Assembly: GCA_903864395.1 (NCBI GenBank)
Contig: CAIPFQ010000043.1
Location: 1-7,357, forward strand
Origin: an uncultured Chlamydiae bacterium
GTDB taxonomy: Bacteria > Chlamydiota > Chlamydiia > Chlamydiales > SM23-39
DNA: 7,357 nt
Direction: 5' to 3'
Shown: piece by piece, positions 6,497 through 7,357 of the stretch
Position numbering within the stretch: the first letter of the stretch is position 1
Layout of the letters: each line of letters begins with the position of its first letter
Translations under genes and position numbers: made by a program
Notes under the pieces: model-generated
The model's database searches: none
What the model was told of the DNA's origin: nothing
The model's input: the letters and a program-made list of their open reading frames with translations, nothing else

Positions 6497-6559
6497 TAAA
6501 ATAGGACTTATGCTAGGCTCGATTTCTTATCCTGTACGAGGAAAAATTTAGGAATTTAT

Positions 6560-7177
6560 ATGACCGAAAACCATTACACGTTGCCAGAGCTTCCTTACGA
6601 TTTTAATGCGCTTGAACCTGTGATTTCTGCGGAGATCATGAAACTGCATTACACCAAGCATCACCAAGGTTATGTTACAAATCTCAATGCGGCCTTGGAT
6701 AAATACCATGACGCCGAAGCAAAACGAGATCCTGCGGCTATGATTGCGTTGCAATCTGCGATTCGGTTCAATGGAGGAGGACATATCAACCATAGCCTCT
6801 TTTGGACGATTTTAGCCCCTCCTCAAAAGGATCCTCAGGAGCCTAAAGGGGCTCTTGCGGAAAAAATCCAGCGCGATTTTGGCTCTTTTGATGTTTTTAA
6901 AGAAAAGTTTTCCGCTGCGACCCTAGGGATTCAAGGCTCTGGCTGGGGCTGGCTTGGGCTGAATAAGGGGTTGGGACGCCTTGAAATCGCTGTTTGCGCG
7001 AACCAAGATCCTCTCAGCATCCAGGGTCTAGCCCCTATTTTTGGCATTGATGTCTGGGAGCACGCTTATTACCTTCAATATAAGAATGTGAGGGCCGATT
7101 ACGTCAAAGCCTGTTGGCAGATTTTGCATTGGAAAGCCATCGAAGAGCGTTTTGCTGGCGTGTCAGGAATCGCCTAG
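6560..7177 (+). CDS. sodA: Superoxide dismutase, Mn type (Mn/Fe family)
   Basis: A 205-residue enzyme that converts superoxide to oxygen and hydrogen peroxide, with no signal peptide, so cytoplasmic. The four metal ligands are visible: His30 (in KLHYTKHHQ), His78 (in [11 protein letters not shown]), Asp164 and His168 (in [13 protein letters not shown]). Gly74 with Gln149 (CANQDPL) places the second-shell glutamine in the C-terminal half, as in manganese enzymes; iron types carry it four residues before the second His. Length is normal. The ATG at 6560 follows AGGA with seven bases between. The gene is divergent from ATPase copy 2 across 116 bases. In C. trachomatis the sodM neighbours are accD and pgm, which are not seen here, so local order differs. 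Mixed metal use cannot be excluded. Confidence 0.95.
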   Translation: MTENHYTLPELPYDFNALEPVISAEIMKLHYTKHHQGYVTNLNAALDKYHDAEAKRDPAAMIALQSAIRFNGGGHINHSLFWTILAPPQKDPQEPKGALAEKIQRDFGSFDVFKEKFSAATLGIQGSGWGWLGLNKGLGRLEIAVCANQDPLSIQGLAPIFGIDVWEHAYYLQYKNVRADYVKACWQILHWKAIEERFAGVSGIA

Positions 7178-7212
7178 TTTCTGATAATTTTTGCATCAAG
7201 TAAAGATTCCAC

Positions 7213-7241
7213 TTTCCATGCGCCATGCCTTCATTTATACT
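7213..7241 (+). promoter_or_regulatory. Sigma70-type promoter for the gene starting at 7272
   Basis: TTTCCA (7213-7218, 4 of 6) and TATACT (7236-7241, 5 of 6) are separated by 17 bases. The predicted start is near 7248, giving a leader of about 24 bases that includes the AGGAGG ribosome-binding site at 7263-7268. This suggests the gene is transcribed independently of sodA. Confidence 0.45.
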
Positions 7242-7271
7242 CTTTTCCTTACTTCAAACCTGAGGAGGACT

Positions 7272-7357
7272 ATGAATGTAAAACCATCGGACTATTCTCT
7301 GCCATCGAGACCAGACAAAACATTACAATGGCTTGAAAAGAGTCGGGATTCCTGGAA
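7272..7357 (+). CDS. 5' end of an unrecognised gene, cut by the window edge
   Basis: From the ATG at 7272 the frame is open for 28 codons to the window end, reading MNVKPSDYSLPSRPDKTLQW and then LEKSRDSWK. It has a strong AGGAGG three bases before the ATG, which is closer than usual; the ATG at 7276 with better spacing is followed directly by a stop. The start of a charged, probably helical region (WLEKSRDSWK) is visible. It is vaguely like the N-terminus of some coiled-coil transposases, but this is recall only and too short to name. It does not look like accD, the sodM neighbour in C. trachomatis. Confidence 0.6.
   Translation, partial: MNVKPSDYSLPSRPDKTLQWLEKSRDSW

Noticed and set aside
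5962..6504. A 180-codon open frame on the plus strand opposite ATPase copy 2
   Set aside because: It is antisense to the well-conserved Walker A and B region, has no convincing ribosome-binding site and no recognisable domain; it is explained by codon use of the real gene.
7165..7210. GGAATC/GATTCC inverted repeat after sodA as a terminator
   Set aside because: The arms are six bases with a loop above 30 bases and no T run, so it does not qualify.
1..7357. CRISPR array, tRNA or rRNA genes, attachment sites or insertion-sequence ends
   Set aside because: No regularly spaced repeats, no cloverleaf-like sequence and no paired terminal inverted repeats with target duplication were found by eye.

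Overview
This window most likely comes from an environmental (Parachlamydia-like) member of the Chlamydiae. The strongest evidence is a minus-strand block encoding FolKP, a CofE-like ligase of the CT611 family and a CADD/CT610 protein. These keep the order seen at the Chlamydia trachomatis folate locus (CT613, CT611, CT610), and the CADD copy retains every residue known to matter in that family. A manganese-type superoxide dismutase and sigma70-like promoters fit this origin. I cannot name the genus from the sequence alone.

Layout from left to right. (1) 10-1527, minus: an archaeal-type P-loop ATPase with a C-terminal nuclease-like domain, ending in an intrinsic terminator whose stem uses the stop codon. 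(2) About 1528-2189: a graveyard holding a short degenerate fragment (about 1563-1604) and a longer N-terminally truncated fragment (1767-2189, plus) of another ATPase type, AAA_14/DUF4143 (COG1373-like). (3) 2149-4959, minus: cadd, CT611-like and folKP, compact and overlapping. (4) 4995-6443, minus: a paralogue of the first ATPase, with its own promoter and placed directly upstream of folKP. (5) 6560-7177, plus: sodA-type superoxide dismutase, divergent from the second ATPase. (6) 7272 to the end, plus: the start of an unrecognised gene with a good promoter.

The folate genes should cooperate. CADD supplies p-aminobenzoate by the self-sacrificing chlamydial route, FolK pyrophosphorylates the pterin, FolP joins pterin and pABA, and the CT611-type enzyme is the proposed stand-in for folylglutamate synthase (FolC). 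The folA and folB neighbours known from C. trachomatis are not here.

The most notable points are accessory. Four intact or broken P-loop ATPase/PD-(D/E)XK-like pieces surround the folate operon. One appears to have separated folKP from its normal upstream context: the conserved FolK N-terminus lies in a frame with no ATG, GTG or TTG start, while a good ribosome-binding site and ATG sit one base out of frame. Another has ended up antisense to the 3' end of cadd. One full-length ATPase has lost the glutamate of its ExK motif and its ribosome-binding site can be folded into a hairpin. No clearly new defence or mobile system is demonstrated. The ATPase family is of unknown function, and the arrangement is the part worth following up.
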